Below, piece by piece: positions 28,360 through 36,989 of a stretch of 64,000 nucleotides of DNA. Within the stretch, counting starts at the first letter, position 1, and each line of letters begins with the position of its first letter. The stretch lies in the NCBI RefSeq assembly GCF_004343195.1, contig NZ_SMCR01000002.1, positions 1 through 64,000 of the forward strand. Reading direction: 5' to 3'. Both the position numbers and the translations under genes were made by a program. The notes beneath the pieces were generated by a model that was not told the DNA's origin, searched no databases, and saw only the letters and a list, made by a program, of their open reading frames with translations. Source of the DNA: Biostraticola tofi. GTDB lineage: Bacteria; Pseudomonadota; Gammaproteobacteria; Enterobacterales; Enterobacteriaceae.

Positions 28360-29538
28360 ATGGCAAAAGGTAACACCCTGCAACTTGACTATCATCAGTA
28401 CGTGGACCAGGACACCGGGGCGCGCGTGACCCGATTTACGCCGACCGACGTCTGCTGCCACCGAAACTATTTCTACCAAAAATGTTTTCTCCAACAGGGA
28501 CGCAAGCTGATTTTTGCCGGCGAGTTTTTTCAACACCGCAATTACTATCTGCTCGATATCGAGAGCGGTATCGCCACGCAGCTTACCGAAGGCGCTGGTG
28601 ATAACACCTTTGGCGGTTTCTTATCGCCGGATGAATCTTCGCTGTATTACGTCAAAGCAGAACGTAACCTGATGCGCGTCGACCTGCACACCTTCGAGGA
28701 AACCGTTGTTTATCAAGTACCGGAAGAATGGGTCGGCTACGGTACCTGGGTGGCGAATTCTGACTGCAACAAACTGGTCGGGGTAGAAATCCATCGCGAT
28801 AGCTGGCGGCCAATCAGCGATTGGACGGTGTTCCAGCAGTTCTATGCCGAACAGCCGCGCTGCCGGGTTATTCGCATTGATCTGCACAGCGGCGAACGCG
28901 TAACGCTGTTGGAACAGCACCAGTGGCTGGGTCATCCAATTTATCGTCCGTTCGATGACCATACCGTCGCTTTTTGCCATGAAGGCCCGCTCGACCAGGT
29001 TGATGCGCGCATGTGGCTGATGAATGAGGACGGCAGCCATATCCGTAAAGCCAAAGAACCGCAGCCCGGGGAAAGCTATACCCATGAGTTCTGGGTGCCG
29101 AATGGCTCCGCGCTGATGTATGTCACCTATGTCAAAGACAGCCCGGTGCGCTACCTGTGCCGGGTCAATATGGACAGCGGTGAAGATGAAAAAATCATCG
29201 CCATGCCGCCGTGTTCCCATGTGATGAGTAACGACAACGGTACGCTGGTGGTGGGAGACGGTTCCGGCAAGCCGATTGATATTGCCGATAACGACGGCTA
29301 CGGCGATGTGACCGATCCCTACCTATACCTGTTCGACGTAAAGAAAAAAATAAGCCACCGAGTGGCAAAGCACAGTTCTTCATGGCGGGTGCTGGATGGC
29401 GATCGGCAGGTGACCCATCCACATCCTTCATTTACCCCAGATGAAAAGGGGGTGCTGTTCAGTTCCGATAAAGACGGCAAGCCGGCGCTGTATCTGGCGG
29501 AAATACCCGATCACATTCTGCAGACCCTCCACGCCTAA
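28360..29538 (+). CDS. ogl: Oligogalacturonate lyase
   Basis: This is a 392-residue cytoplasmic lyase that splits short (un)saturated galacturonate oligomers into 4-deoxy-L-threo-5-hexosulose uronate, late in pectin breakdown. The Ogl family begins at MAKGNTLQLDYHQYVDQ, so the ATG at 28360 is used; GAGGAAC stands ahead of it. The protein is a seven-bladed propeller with repeated blade strands, and conserved histidines lie in LGHPIYRPFDDHTVAFCHEGP and THPHPSFTPDEKG. It is followed at 14 bp by the binding-protein gene. I did not find a convincing KdgR box in the divergent region. Confidence 0.92.
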   Translation: MAKGNTLQLDYHQYVDQDTGARVTRFTPTDVCCHRNYFYQKCFLQQGRKLIFAGEFFQHRNYYLLDIESGIATQLTEGAGDNTFGGFLSPDESSLYYVKAERNLMRVDLHTFEETVVYQVPEEWVGYGTWVANSDCNKLVGVEIHRDSWRPISDWTVFQQFYAEQPRCRVIRIDLHSGERVTLLEQHQWLGHPIYRPFDDHTVAFCHEGPLDQVDARMWLMNEDGSHIRKAKEPQPGESYTHEFWVPNGSALMYVTYVKDSPVRYLCRVNMDSGEDEKIIAMPPCSHVMSNDNGTLVVGDGSGKPIDIADNDGYGDVTDPYLYLFDVKKKISHRVAKHSSSWRVLDGDRQVTHPHPSFTPDEKGVLFSSDKDGKPALYLAEIPDHILQTLHA

Positions 29539-29552
29539 TACCGGAGTCAATC

Positions 29553-30839
29553 ATGGCTAAATTATTTGCCCCCGTTGCCGCGTCATTGTTACTGGCCTGT
29601 TCCCTGGTGGCTGCCGCCGAACCGGTGGACATCCGTATCTCATGGTGGGGTGGCAACAGCCGCCACCAGGCCACATTGCAGGCCATTGAACTGTTCGAGA
29701 AAAAATACCCCGATATAAAAGTGAAAGCCGAATACGCCGGTTGGGAAGGGTATTTGTCCCGCTTGACGGTGCAGATTGCCGGCGGCAGCGAACCGGACGT
29801 TATCCAGACTAACTGGAACTGGCTGCCGGTATTTTCCCAGACCGGTACCGGTTTTTATGATCTCAACACCCTGAAAGCGGATATCGATTTAAGTCAATAC
29901 GATCCCGGTACCCTGGCAAGCGTAACCGTCAATAACAAATTAAACGGTATACCGGTAGCGATTACCGCCCGTAGTTTCTATTACAACAAGAAGTTATGGG
30001 AAGAAATGGGTGTCAGCTATCCCCAAAGCTGGCAGGAACTGATGGCCGCCGGTAAAGCCTTCCAGGTACGCGACCAAAGCAAATACCCGCTGGTGCTCGA
30101 CTATATGGAGTCACTGACCCTGGTTCAATCGTGGATGGTGCAAAAATACAATATTGCCGCCATCGACGAACAGAAAATGAAATTCAATTATACCCCTGAG
30201 CAATGGGTCGAGTTTTTCCAGATTTACAAGGACCTGGTTGATAGCCATGTATTCCCTTCGATGCGTGTATTGTCCTCTTACGGTAAAAGCAATACCTGGG
30301 AAATGAAGCCCTGGATTGCAGGCCAATGGGGCGGTGTCTACATGTGGAACACCAATGCGGTGATGTATGAAAACAACCTGTCGGCGCCTTATAACAAGCT
30401 GGAACTAGGGCCGTTCTTTATGCTGCCGGGTGCCAAAGATGCTGGACTGTTCCTGAAGCCGACCATGATGTTCAGCGTTGGAAAATCGACCAGGCATCCG
30501 GCGGCGGCGGCAAAACTCATCGATTTCCTGATGAATGACCCGCAGGGGGTTGCCGCCATGGGCCTTGAACGCGGCACGCCGCAAAGCAAGAAAGCCTATC
30601 AGCATCTCACCGCCCAGGGCGTTATCCAGCCGGACAACATTACCGTGGCCGGGATTAACGCCTCGCTGGCGCTACCCCATGAGATTGCCACCTCGCCCTA
30701 TTTTGATAACCCCCAGTTAGTGGAACTGTGGCACAACACTATCGAGCATCTTGACCAGGGCAACACCACGGTCAAGGAGGCGGCTGCCAACTTCTCCCGC
30801 AGCGCTGAACGTATTCTTAAACGCGCCATTAAAAAATAA
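29553..30839 (+). CDS. togB: ABC solute-binding protein, TogB-like (oligogalacturonides)
   Basis: This is a 428-residue periplasmic family-1 binding protein. The signal peptide is about 21 residues (ending LVAAAEP). Then come IRISWWGGNSRHQATLQAIELFEKKYP, TVQIAGGSEPDVIQ and TWEMKPWIAGQWGGVYMW, which fit TogB of the oligogalacturonide importer. It sits directly after ogl. The permease and ATPase genes (togM, togN, togA) that should accompany it are not in the window, so it depends on subunits encoded elsewhere or is an orphan. Confidence 0.85.
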   Translation: MAKLFAPVAASLLLACSLVAAAEPVDIRISWWGGNSRHQATLQAIELFEKKYPDIKVKAEYAGWEGYLSRLTVQIAGGSEPDVIQTNWNWLPVFSQTGTGFYDLNTLKADIDLSQYDPGTLASVTVNNKLNGIPVAITARSFYYNKKLWEEMGVSYPQSWQELMAAGKAFQVRDQSKYPLVLDYMESLTLVQSWMVQKYNIAAIDEQKMKFNYTPEQWVEFFQIYKDLVDSHVFPSMRVLSSYGKSNTWEMKPWIAGQWGGVYMWNTNAVMYENNLSAPYNKLELGPFFMLPGAKDAGLFLKPTMMFSVGKSTRHPAAAAKLIDFLMNDPQGVAAMGLERGTPQSKKAYQHLTAQGVIQPDNITVAGINASLALPHEIATSPYFDNPQLVELWHNTIEHLDQGNTTVKEAAANFSRSAERILKRAIKK

Positions 30840-30845
30840 CAGGCC

Positions 30846-30876
30846 CACCTGCGGGCAACGCAGTTGCCTGCAGGTG
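30846..30876 (+). promoter_or_regulatory. Strong intergenic hairpin after togB
   Basis: A 13-bp stem with one G-U pair (30846-30858 with 30864-30876) and a 5-base loop CGCAG, with no T-run after it. More likely an mRNA-stabilising or attenuating element than a full terminator, as often found after binding-protein genes. Confidence 0.55.
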
Positions 30877-30898
30877 TGGCACTCTCCGGGACACCGCC

Positions 30899-31723
30899 AT
30901 GATTACCTTTAGCGCAACATTGACCTGCTGTTATGACACGCCATTTTCGCCGTATTCGGCAGCGGATTTTGAGCAGGGCCTGCAATGGCTTGCCCAAAGC
31001 GGTTTCGACTCAGCCGAACTGACTATTAATGATTATGAACACTGGGATGGAGCCACTTTGCGCCAGGCCCTGGCGCGACACCGGTTAGGCTGTACCACTA
31101 TCGCCACCGGGCAAGCCCGCAAACGCGATGGCCTGTCATTGCTTGCTCTCGATGCAAGCGTGGTTAAGCGTACCCAGCAGCGTTTGTATCAGCACATTGA
31201 CGCCGCCGCGCAGCTGGACAGCTTTGTCACCGTCGGATCGCTGCGGGTAGCTGAACAAAACCTGGCGCGGGAAGCCTATATGCATCAACTGGCGGCCAGT
31301 CTGCAGCCTTGTCTGGACTATGCCCGTCGGCAGCAGGTTACGCTGGTGGTTGAAGCCTTGAATCGCTACGAAGCCAGCCACTTGCACCATGCTGAAGATA
31401 TGCGGGATTTTATTCAGTTGATCGACGAGCCGGACAATATCGGCGTCCTGTGGGATATCTTCCACGCCAACATTGAAGACCCTGATTATGCCAAGGCTAT
31501 TTCCACATTGGGGAAATGGCTCAGGCACGTACATTATGCCGATTCAAACCGCGGGTTCCCGGGCTATGGACATTTACCTATTGAGGAAATTTATCGCGCA
31601 TTGAAAGCGGCAAATTATCAGGGGGCAATTTCGCTGGAATGTTATATGGCGCCGACGGTTAAAACGGTGATTGACGAAGCCGGGCCGCTGATTGCCCGGC
31701 TCAGGGGATTGAGCCTTGGCTGA
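30899..31723 (+). CDS. Sugar isomerase/epimerase-like TIM-barrel protein
   Basis: This is a 274-residue protein of the xylose-isomerase-like TIM-barrel family. Metal-binding residues are visible at the strand ends: VVEALNR (Glu), GVLWDIFHANIEDP (Asp and His), HVHYADSNRGFPGYGH (His) and the closing AISLECYM (Glu). Relatives include hydroxypyruvate isomerase and sugar epimerases. It lies 59 bp after togB and may act on a breakdown product of uronates. The exact reaction is unknown. Confidence 0.8.
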   Translation: MITFSATLTCCYDTPFSPYSAADFEQGLQWLAQSGFDSAELTINDYEHWDGATLRQALARHRLGCTTIATGQARKRDGLSLLALDASVVKRTQQRLYQHIDAAAQLDSFVTVGSLRVAEQNLAREAYMHQLAASLQPCLDYARRQQVTLVVEALNRYEASHLHHAEDMRDFIQLIDEPDNIGVLWDIFHANIEDPDYAKAISTLGKWLRHVHYADSNRGFPGYGHLPIEEIYRALKAANYQGAISLECYMAPTVKTVIDEAGPLIARLRGLSLG

Positions 31724-31891
31724 AAGCTTTCCGAACCCATAGCCGATCCGGCGGGGAGAGCGAGGCAGCTCAGGTCGCCTTATTCATCGGCATACCGTCT
31801 CACTCGATCCAAAAGAGGATAGCGGGTGTTTATGGACATATTTTCCAAAGGTTAGACCTCAGCTTTCCCCAAAAATAGACCTCAGCGCGTA

Positions 31892-32746
31892 TCAACGGAA
31901 CAGGTGTCGGCCGATGCTGGCAATCGCGCTATCAGCCTGCTTCATCGAAGCACCCGTTTGAGTGATATAGATAGCCAGGTAAAAAGGCGGCTCTTCCGGT
32001 GGCGTCACCGCGGCGATAATGGCGCGCGAGCCGTTGCCGCCTGCGCCCGTTTTGTCCGCAATGTCCCAGCCGGAGGGTAAGGCGGCGCGCAGCAGGGCGT
32101 CGGCGACTTTATCATCCCGCATCCAGCCATGCAGTGTCTCCCGGTGCGGCGGGGTCAGCAGTGATGTGGCCAAGAGTGTATGCAGCGCGACCGTCATGCT
32201 TTCCGGCGTAGTGGTATCGCGCACATCTCCTGGGCGGGCTTCATTGAGCGTGGGCTCGGTGCGATCCAGTCGGGTCAGCTGATCACCGTTAGCGCGCATA
32301 AAACGCGTTACCGCATCGGGGCCGCCCAGGTAGGTGAGAATGCGATTGGCCGCCGTGTTATCGCTATAGCTGACTGCCGCTTTGCATAACGTTCCGAGGG
32401 AAATGGCGGCCGGCGGCAGATAGTCTCTGGTCACCGGGGAATAGTCCAGCAGGGCGCCAGGCTGGAGGGTGAGTTTTTCCTCCAGGGAGCCGGCTTTCTG
32501 GTGCAGGCTATCAAGCAAGGCGGCGCAGGCCAGCACTTTAAACGTGCTGGTTAAAGGAAAACGGTCGTGCTGGCGGTAGCCAAAAACAGGCTGCCCCTGT
32601 GCATCCACTATCGACATGCCGATTCTGGCATGCAGGCGCATTTCCTGCTGTTTCAGTAGGGCTTGGAGCCCCTGGATATTGACCGCCTGCGCGGGTTGGC
32701 ATATGACAAGCAGGAAAAGGGTCACCATAACGACAATACGCTTCAT
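31892..32746 (-). CDS. Class A beta-lactamase
   Basis: This is a 284-residue serine beta-lactamase from the ATG at 32746, with a signal peptide of about 21 residues ending AQA. All four class A elements are present: STFK (nucleophile Ser and Lys), SDN, the omega-loop Glu in EPTLNEA, and KTG in DKTGAGGNGS. The overall size is normal for an active enzyme. No ampR-type regulator and no IS is next to it, so it looks like a resident chromosomal gene, not a recent resistance cassette. The spectrum cannot be predicted by eye. It stands alone between the uronate cluster and a repeat-rich gap. Confidence 0.9.
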   Translation of the reverse strand: MKRIVVMVTLFLLVICQPAQAVNIQGLQALLKQQEMRLHARIGMSIVDAQGQPVFGYRQHDRFPLTSTFKVLACAALLDSLHQKAGSLEEKLTLQPGALLDYSPVTRDYLPPAAISLGTLCKAAVSYSDNTAANRILTYLGGPDAVTRFMRANGDQLTRLDRTEPTLNEARPGDVRDTTTPESMTVALHTLLATSLLTPPHRETLHGWMRDDKVADALLRAALPSGWDIADKTGAGGNGSRAIIAAVTPPEEPPFYLAIYITQTGASMKQADSAIASIGRHLFR

Positions 32747-33468
32747 CCAGATTATCCTTAAAATTTCAGCGTCAAGCGTCAAGAGCTGACGCGATCACCA
32801 GCAGCAAAAACCTCCCTGGCTGCAAAGTTGCCTTACGGTAAAAACGATGCTTCACCCCCACTTGGCCATTTTATATTAAGCGTGGCGCAGCCGGGCGGGA
32901 ATGATAGGCTGAAATCGATTTTATTGAAAAATTGTCGTATCCGTACGGCTATCTCCTTCGTTACCGGCCAAGCGATGTGGTTACTCGCGCTCATATTTGC
33001 CTGATTCTGCCGACCAGGCTCGCGGTGATACTGGATTTGCTGTGGCACCAGTGCCCGCTGAATTGCTTAATTACTGGATTACAGGATTACAGGATTACTG
33101 GATTATTGGATTATTGGATTACTGGATTACTGGATTACTGGATTACTGGATTACTGGATTACTGGATTACTGGATCAGCCGCAAGCAGCCTCTCCGGGCA
33201 GCACAGCGTCAGCGCCAGTTCCTGTTTGCCCCGCTTCTTGCCGCTAAGATGGGCTCAGCTCTTTCTCATCACACCCGACGATTTTATCAGCTGAACGCAA
33301 AATCTTGACTGCGATCTCAATTCCGCATCTATTTATGAACAATTGCGTTCAAAATTAAATTAAACAGTGGTAGCTTAATTATCAAGCAGGTGGATTTTTG
33401 TCCTCCGCGAATGCCTGACGCTATATATTTATTATTAAACAATAACATAAAAGAGTTCGGGGGGTGCG
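32747..33468. other. Intergenic region carrying an octanucleotide microsatellite
   Basis: This 720-bp gap lies between divergent beta-lactamase and MFS transporter genes. The only clear structure is the tandem repeat at 33070-33173. Open frames through the repeat are artefacts of its regular codons. The bases 33340-33468 are AT-rich and should hold the promoter of the transporter operon. Confidence 0.5.
33070..33173. repeat. Octanucleotide tandem repeat, 13 units
   Basis: Thirteen consecutive units of ATTACTGG. Units 2 and 3 read ATTACAGG, units 5 and 6 read ATTATTGG, and the last seven (33118-33173) are identical. A pure run of eight-base units is prone to slippage. It lies in an intergenic gap and not inside a recognised gene. 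Confidence 0.95.
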
Positions 33469-34806
33469 ATGAGTGTAACAGACGTAGAAAAAGATTCGGT
33501 ACTGGATCCGTCCGTTGAGCAGGGCGCCAATAAAAAGACCATCCGCAAAGTTATGTTCGCCAGCGTCTCCGGGACGATCATCGAATGGTATGATTATTCC
33601 TTGTATGGTGCCGCGGCGGGCCTGGTTATCAATAAACTCTATTTCCCCAACCTGTCACCGGCCATTGCCACGATGGCGGCGTTCCTGACCTTTGCGGTCG
33701 GTTTTATTTCCCGTCCATTGGGCGGCGTGATCATCGCCCATATTGGCGACCGCTATGGCCGTAAACCTGCACTGATTTTCGCTGTGGTACTGATGGGGGC
33801 GGCCACCCTGGCGCTCGGCCTGCTGCCGACCTATTACCATATCGGCATCTGGGCGACAGTGGCGCTGGTGGTTATCCGCCTGGTCCAGGGATTTGGCTCC
33901 GGGGCTGAGCTGGCCGGCGCGCAGACCTTTGTGGCCGAATATGTTCCCCGAAAACAACGCGGTTTTTACACCTCCCTTATCAATGCTTCAACCGGTGTCG
34001 CCATTCTGCTGTCCACCCTGGCCTTTTTCCTGGTCAGCCAACTGCCGGATGAGGCCTTTATGAGCTGGGGCTGGCGGGTTCCATTCCTATTTTCCATTGT
34101 GCTGTTTATTGTGGCGATTTATATCCGAAAACATCTGGATGAAACGCCGGAATATGTCAAATCGCTGGAAAAAGCCGAACAGAATAAGAAAGCTTCTGCC
34201 GTGCCGGTCAAGGCGCTGCTGCTCAACAGTCCGAAGAATCTCGTCTGCGGTTTTTTCAGCCTGGCGGGGCATCAGGCCAATGGCTATCTGTTAAGCGTTT
34301 TCAGCATCAGTTACCTGACCAATACGCTCGGCATGGCAAAATCCGAAGGGTTGATGGCGCTGATGGTTGCCGTGACCGTCAACACCATTATGACGCCTAT
34401 CATGGGCAAAATGACCGATAAATTCGGCACCACCGCGGTGTTCTCCTTTGGTGCCATTTTTCTGGGCGCATTCGCTTTCCCGCTGTTCTGGTTTCTGCAA
34501 AGCGGCAGCATCGTGCTGGCGACCATCGGCATGTGTATCGCTTACGGTATCGGACACGGTGCCACTTCCGGCGCCCAGGGCGCATTTCTCGCCAACCTGT
34601 TCCCGACCCAGTATCGCTACACAGGTATTGCGCTCTCCCGTGAGCTGAACAGCGTTATCTTCGCTGGCTCCACGCCCGTGATTGCCGCGGCGCTGGTGGC
34701 GCTGGGCGATGGGCAACCTACCTATCTTATCTATTACCTGATCTTTTGCTGCCTGCTGACCTTGCTGGCGGTACAAATGGCCAAAGGTTTGGAAGAACAC
34801 CATTGA
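33469..34806 (+). CDS. MFS transporter, metabolite:H+ symporter family
   Basis: This is a 445-residue inner-membrane carrier with 12 hydrophobic segments. The MHS-family marks are SGTIIEWYDYSLYGAAAGLV after the N-terminus and RPLGGVIIAHIGDRYGRKPAL in the loop after helix 2. Relatives carry shikimate, citrate, proline/betaine and similar metabolites. It is first in an apparent operon with a deaminase and a deacetylase of the amino-sugar type, so an amino-sugar derivative may be the cargo. That would be unusual for this family and is inference. Confidence 0.88.
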   Translation: MSVTDVEKDSVLDPSVEQGANKKTIRKVMFASVSGTIIEWYDYSLYGAAAGLVINKLYFPNLSPAIATMAAFLTFAVGFISRPLGGVIIAHIGDRYGRKPALIFAVVLMGAATLALGLLPTYYHIGIWATVALVVIRLVQGFGSGAELAGAQTFVAEYVPRKQRGFYTSLINASTGVAILLSTLAFFLVSQLPDEAFMSWGWRVPFLFSIVLFIVAIYIRKHLDETPEYVKSLEKAEQNKKASAVPVKALLLNSPKNLVCGFFSLAGHQANGYLLSVFSISYLTNTLGMAKSEGLMALMVAVTVNTIMTPIMGKMTDKFGTTAVFSFGAIFLGAFAFPLFWFLQSGSIVLATIGMCIAYGIGHGATSGAQGAFLANLFPTQYRYTGIALSRELNSVIFAGSTPVIAAALVALGDGQPTYLIYYLIFCCLLTLLAVQMAKGLEEHH

Positions 34807-34867
34807 TGATGATTAATGAAAACTGACCAACACCAGGGTAAGTATTTAAAACAATGCAGAGGAAGAT

Positions 34868-35608
34868 ATGAAAATTACGGTTTTGGCAAATAAAGAACTT
34901 CTGGGCAAAAAAGCCGCTGCAGCGGGCGCTCAGGCGATGCGACAGGCGTTGGCGAGCAAAGAGCGTATTGCCATTATCGTCGCTACCGGTGCCAGTCAGT
35001 TTGAAATGCTGGATAACCTTATCAGGGAAGATATTGACTGGTCGCGGGTGACGATTTTTCACCTGGATGAATATATTGGCTTGAGTGACACGCATCGAGC
35101 CAGCTTCCGCCGTTATTTGCAGGAGCGGGTGGTGGATAAGCTGCCTGCCCTGCATCAGTTTGTCGGCGTCAACGGTTCAGCCGAGAATAGTGAACAGGAA
35201 CTGGCGCGTCTGGGTAAGCTTATCAGTCAGCAGGATATCGAGGTATGTTTTGCCGGCATCGGCGAGAACGCCCATCTGGCGTTTAATGATCCGCCGGCGG
35301 ATTTCACCACCACTGCGCCGTATCTGGTCGTCGAGCTGGATGAAGATTGCCGCAGGCAGCAACTGGGCGAAAAATGGTTCGACAGTCTGGACGAAGTGCC
35401 CACCCGGGCGATTTCCATGAGTATTCATCAGATCATGCTTTCCCGGGTGCTTATCCTGAGTATTCCTGATGCGCGCAAGGCTCAAGCGGTTAAAAACGCG
35501 CTGGAAGGACCGGTAGTCAATACTGTTCCCGCTTCCATTATTCAGCATCACCCTGATTGCCAGGTTTTCCTCGATAACCCATCAGCTGCGTTATTATCCA
35601 GGCAATAA
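34868..35608 (+). CDS. Glucosamine-6-phosphate deaminase-like protein
   Basis: This is a 246-residue NagB-family protein. The FHLDEYIGL block carries the catalytic-base Asp, and the substrate loop IVATGASQFEM is present. The second active-site block reads GIGENAHLAFNDPP, where NagB has GVGNDGHIAFNEP: the His is kept, the Asp two residues before it is replaced by Asn, and the late Glu is Asp. So it is a divergent member whose substrate may not be plain glucosamine-6-phosphate. It is 61 bp after the transporter gene and 11 bp before the deacetylase gene. Confidence 0.82.
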   Translation: MKITVLANKELLGKKAAAAGAQAMRQALASKERIAIIVATGASQFEMLDNLIREDIDWSRVTIFHLDEYIGLSDTHRASFRRYLQERVVDKLPALHQFVGVNGSAENSEQELARLGKLISQQDIEVCFAGIGENAHLAFNDPPADFTTTAPYLVVELDEDCRRQQLGEKWFDSLDEVPTRAISMSIHQIMLSRVLILSIPDARKAQAVKNALEGPVVNTVPASIIQHHPDCQVFLDNPSAALLSRQ

Positions 35609-35619
35609 AGGAACTGAAT

Positions 35620-36648
35620 ATGAAAGCCACACCCGGGTTATTTGATCTTCAGGTCAACGGCTTCGCCGGCGTTGATTTCAATGATGAATTGATCACTGCC
35701 CAGCAACTTGACAGCGCATTGGAAGCGATGCTGAAAACCGGCGTTACCCGTTGTCTGCCTACGCTGATAACCGCGTCCGTACCGGTACTGGCCAGGCGTT
35801 TTTCTGCGCTGGATAAAGCGGTGACGGCAAGCCGGCTCGGCGCGCTGATGATCCCCGGCTATCATTTGGAAGGGCCGTTCCTGAACCCGGCCGAGGGCTA
35901 TGCAGGCTGCCATCCGCCTCAACAGATGGCTGCGCCTGTAGTCGAATTGATTGAGCAGCTCGACGGCCTGATCGCCAGGCCAATCCTGTTAGTGACTTAC
36001 GCGCCGGAGTTTGATGAAGGACTGGCTTTCGTCCGTGCCTTGACTCGAAGGGGAAAACGCGTTGCCGTGGGCCATTCGAGCATTGGCCATGCCGGGCTCA
36101 CGTTGGCGGCTGAGGCCGGTGTTAGCCTCAGCACCCATTTGGGCAACGGCATTCCCCAAGCATTGCCGAAGCTGGACAATACCCTGCAGGCGCAGCTCGG
36201 CTGCGATGCGCTGTGCGCCAGTTTTATTGCCGATGGGCTGCATATCCCGCCGTTCGCGCTGAAAAACCTGCTGCGGGCCAAAACCTTGGAACGCTCCATC
36301 CTGGTGACGGATGCGATGAGCGCGGCGGCCTGCGATCGGCTAGGGGTATACCCCTTTGCCGGGGTGGCGGTTGAGCGTGTTGCCGATGGAACGGTACGCG
36401 TGCCTGGCGCCAATAACCTCGCCGGCTCCAGCCTGACCTTGGATCAGGCCATCCGTAATCTGGTGGACTGGCACATCGCCAGCTTTGAGCAAGCCATTGA
36501 TATGGCGAGCATTAATCCAACACGGTACCTGCAGCCTGCGCTTGCCCACTACCGGCTTACCGAGCCGACGTCGGCAGTCATCTGGGATGAGGTGAATCGT
36601 GTTGCGGCATGCAGGATAGGAAACGACCTGGTGCGCGACTACCTGTAA
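35620..36648 (+). CDS. N-acetylglucosamine-6-phosphate deacetylase-like protein
   Basis: This is a 342-residue amidohydrolase of the NagA type. It starts directly at DLQVNGFAGVDFND, which means the N-terminal beta-sandwich part is short. Metal and substrate residues: Glu in HLEGPFLNP, His in VAVGHSSIGHAG, His in STHLGNGIPQ (THLYNAMP in NagA), and Asp in LVTDAMSAAA. It removes the acetyl group from N-acetyl-hexosamine phosphates before deamination by the neighbour. The HLGNGIP variation again suggests a non-standard substrate. Confidence 0.85.
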   Translation: MKATPGLFDLQVNGFAGVDFNDELITAQQLDSALEAMLKTGVTRCLPTLITASVPVLARRFSALDKAVTASRLGALMIPGYHLEGPFLNPAEGYAGCHPPQQMAAPVVELIEQLDGLIARPILLVTYAPEFDEGLAFVRALTRRGKRVAVGHSSIGHAGLTLAAEAGVSLSTHLGNGIPQALPKLDNTLQAQLGCDALCASFIADGLHIPPFALKNLLRAKTLERSILVTDAMSAAACDRLGVYPFAGVAVERVADGTVRVPGANNLAGSSLTLDQAIRNLVDWHIASFEQAIDMASINPTRYLQPALAHYRLTEPTSAVIWDEVNRVAACRIGNDLVRDYL

Positions 36649-36654
36649 TGACCC

Positions 36655-36670
36655 GGGGCAGCGATGCCCC
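36655..36670 (+). terminator. Possible terminator after the deacetylase gene
   Basis: A 6-bp stem (GGGGCA with TGCCCC) closed by a GCGA tetraloop, 7 bp after the stop; the nearest T-run (GTTTTC) begins five bases later. Confidence 0.45.
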
Positions 36671-36683
36671 TCACGTTTTCAGG

Positions 36684-36845
36684 CTTGGCCACTGGACTGA
36701 ACCTTTTTTGCCGCCGCTTCGACTGCCGCTTCAGCAGTCGCTTTGGCCGTCGCATCGACCCCCTGCAGCCGCGACTGCTACAGCCGCTTCAGCGCCGTTT
36801 TGCGGTTCCCTTCATTGCCAACGCTTTGTTCCCTCAGCCGGCAGA
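36684..36845 (-). pseudogene. Possible remnant of an Ala/Lys-rich small protein gene
   Basis: On the minus strand a frame reads VDATAKATAEAAVEAAAKKV then QSSGQA and a stop, preceded by a stop a few codons upstream. The strongly biased composition looks like the C-terminus of an alanine-rich helical protein. There is no start or ribosome site. The remaining gap to 36990 holds no other candidate gene. This is a weak call. Confidence 0.25.
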
Positions 36846-36989
36846 TAATTGATGGTTGATTGCTACCGGGGCTTTCGGGATACTTGGTATAGGAATGCCT
36901 TATGGCAAAACTCGGTTGCTCAAGACACGTATTGGGCTTCATCCCTGCATCATTCCCGGCCATTAGCCCACTATGTTTTTAAAAAAAGC

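Noticed and set aside
33070-33173. CRISPR-like repetition
   Set aside because: Units are contiguous 8-mers without spacers and no cas gene is near.
32932-33308. Open frames across the 8-bp repeat (repeated LLDYWITG-like peptide)
   Set aside because: The peptide is only the translation of the tandem repeat. There is no ribosome site or conserved flank.
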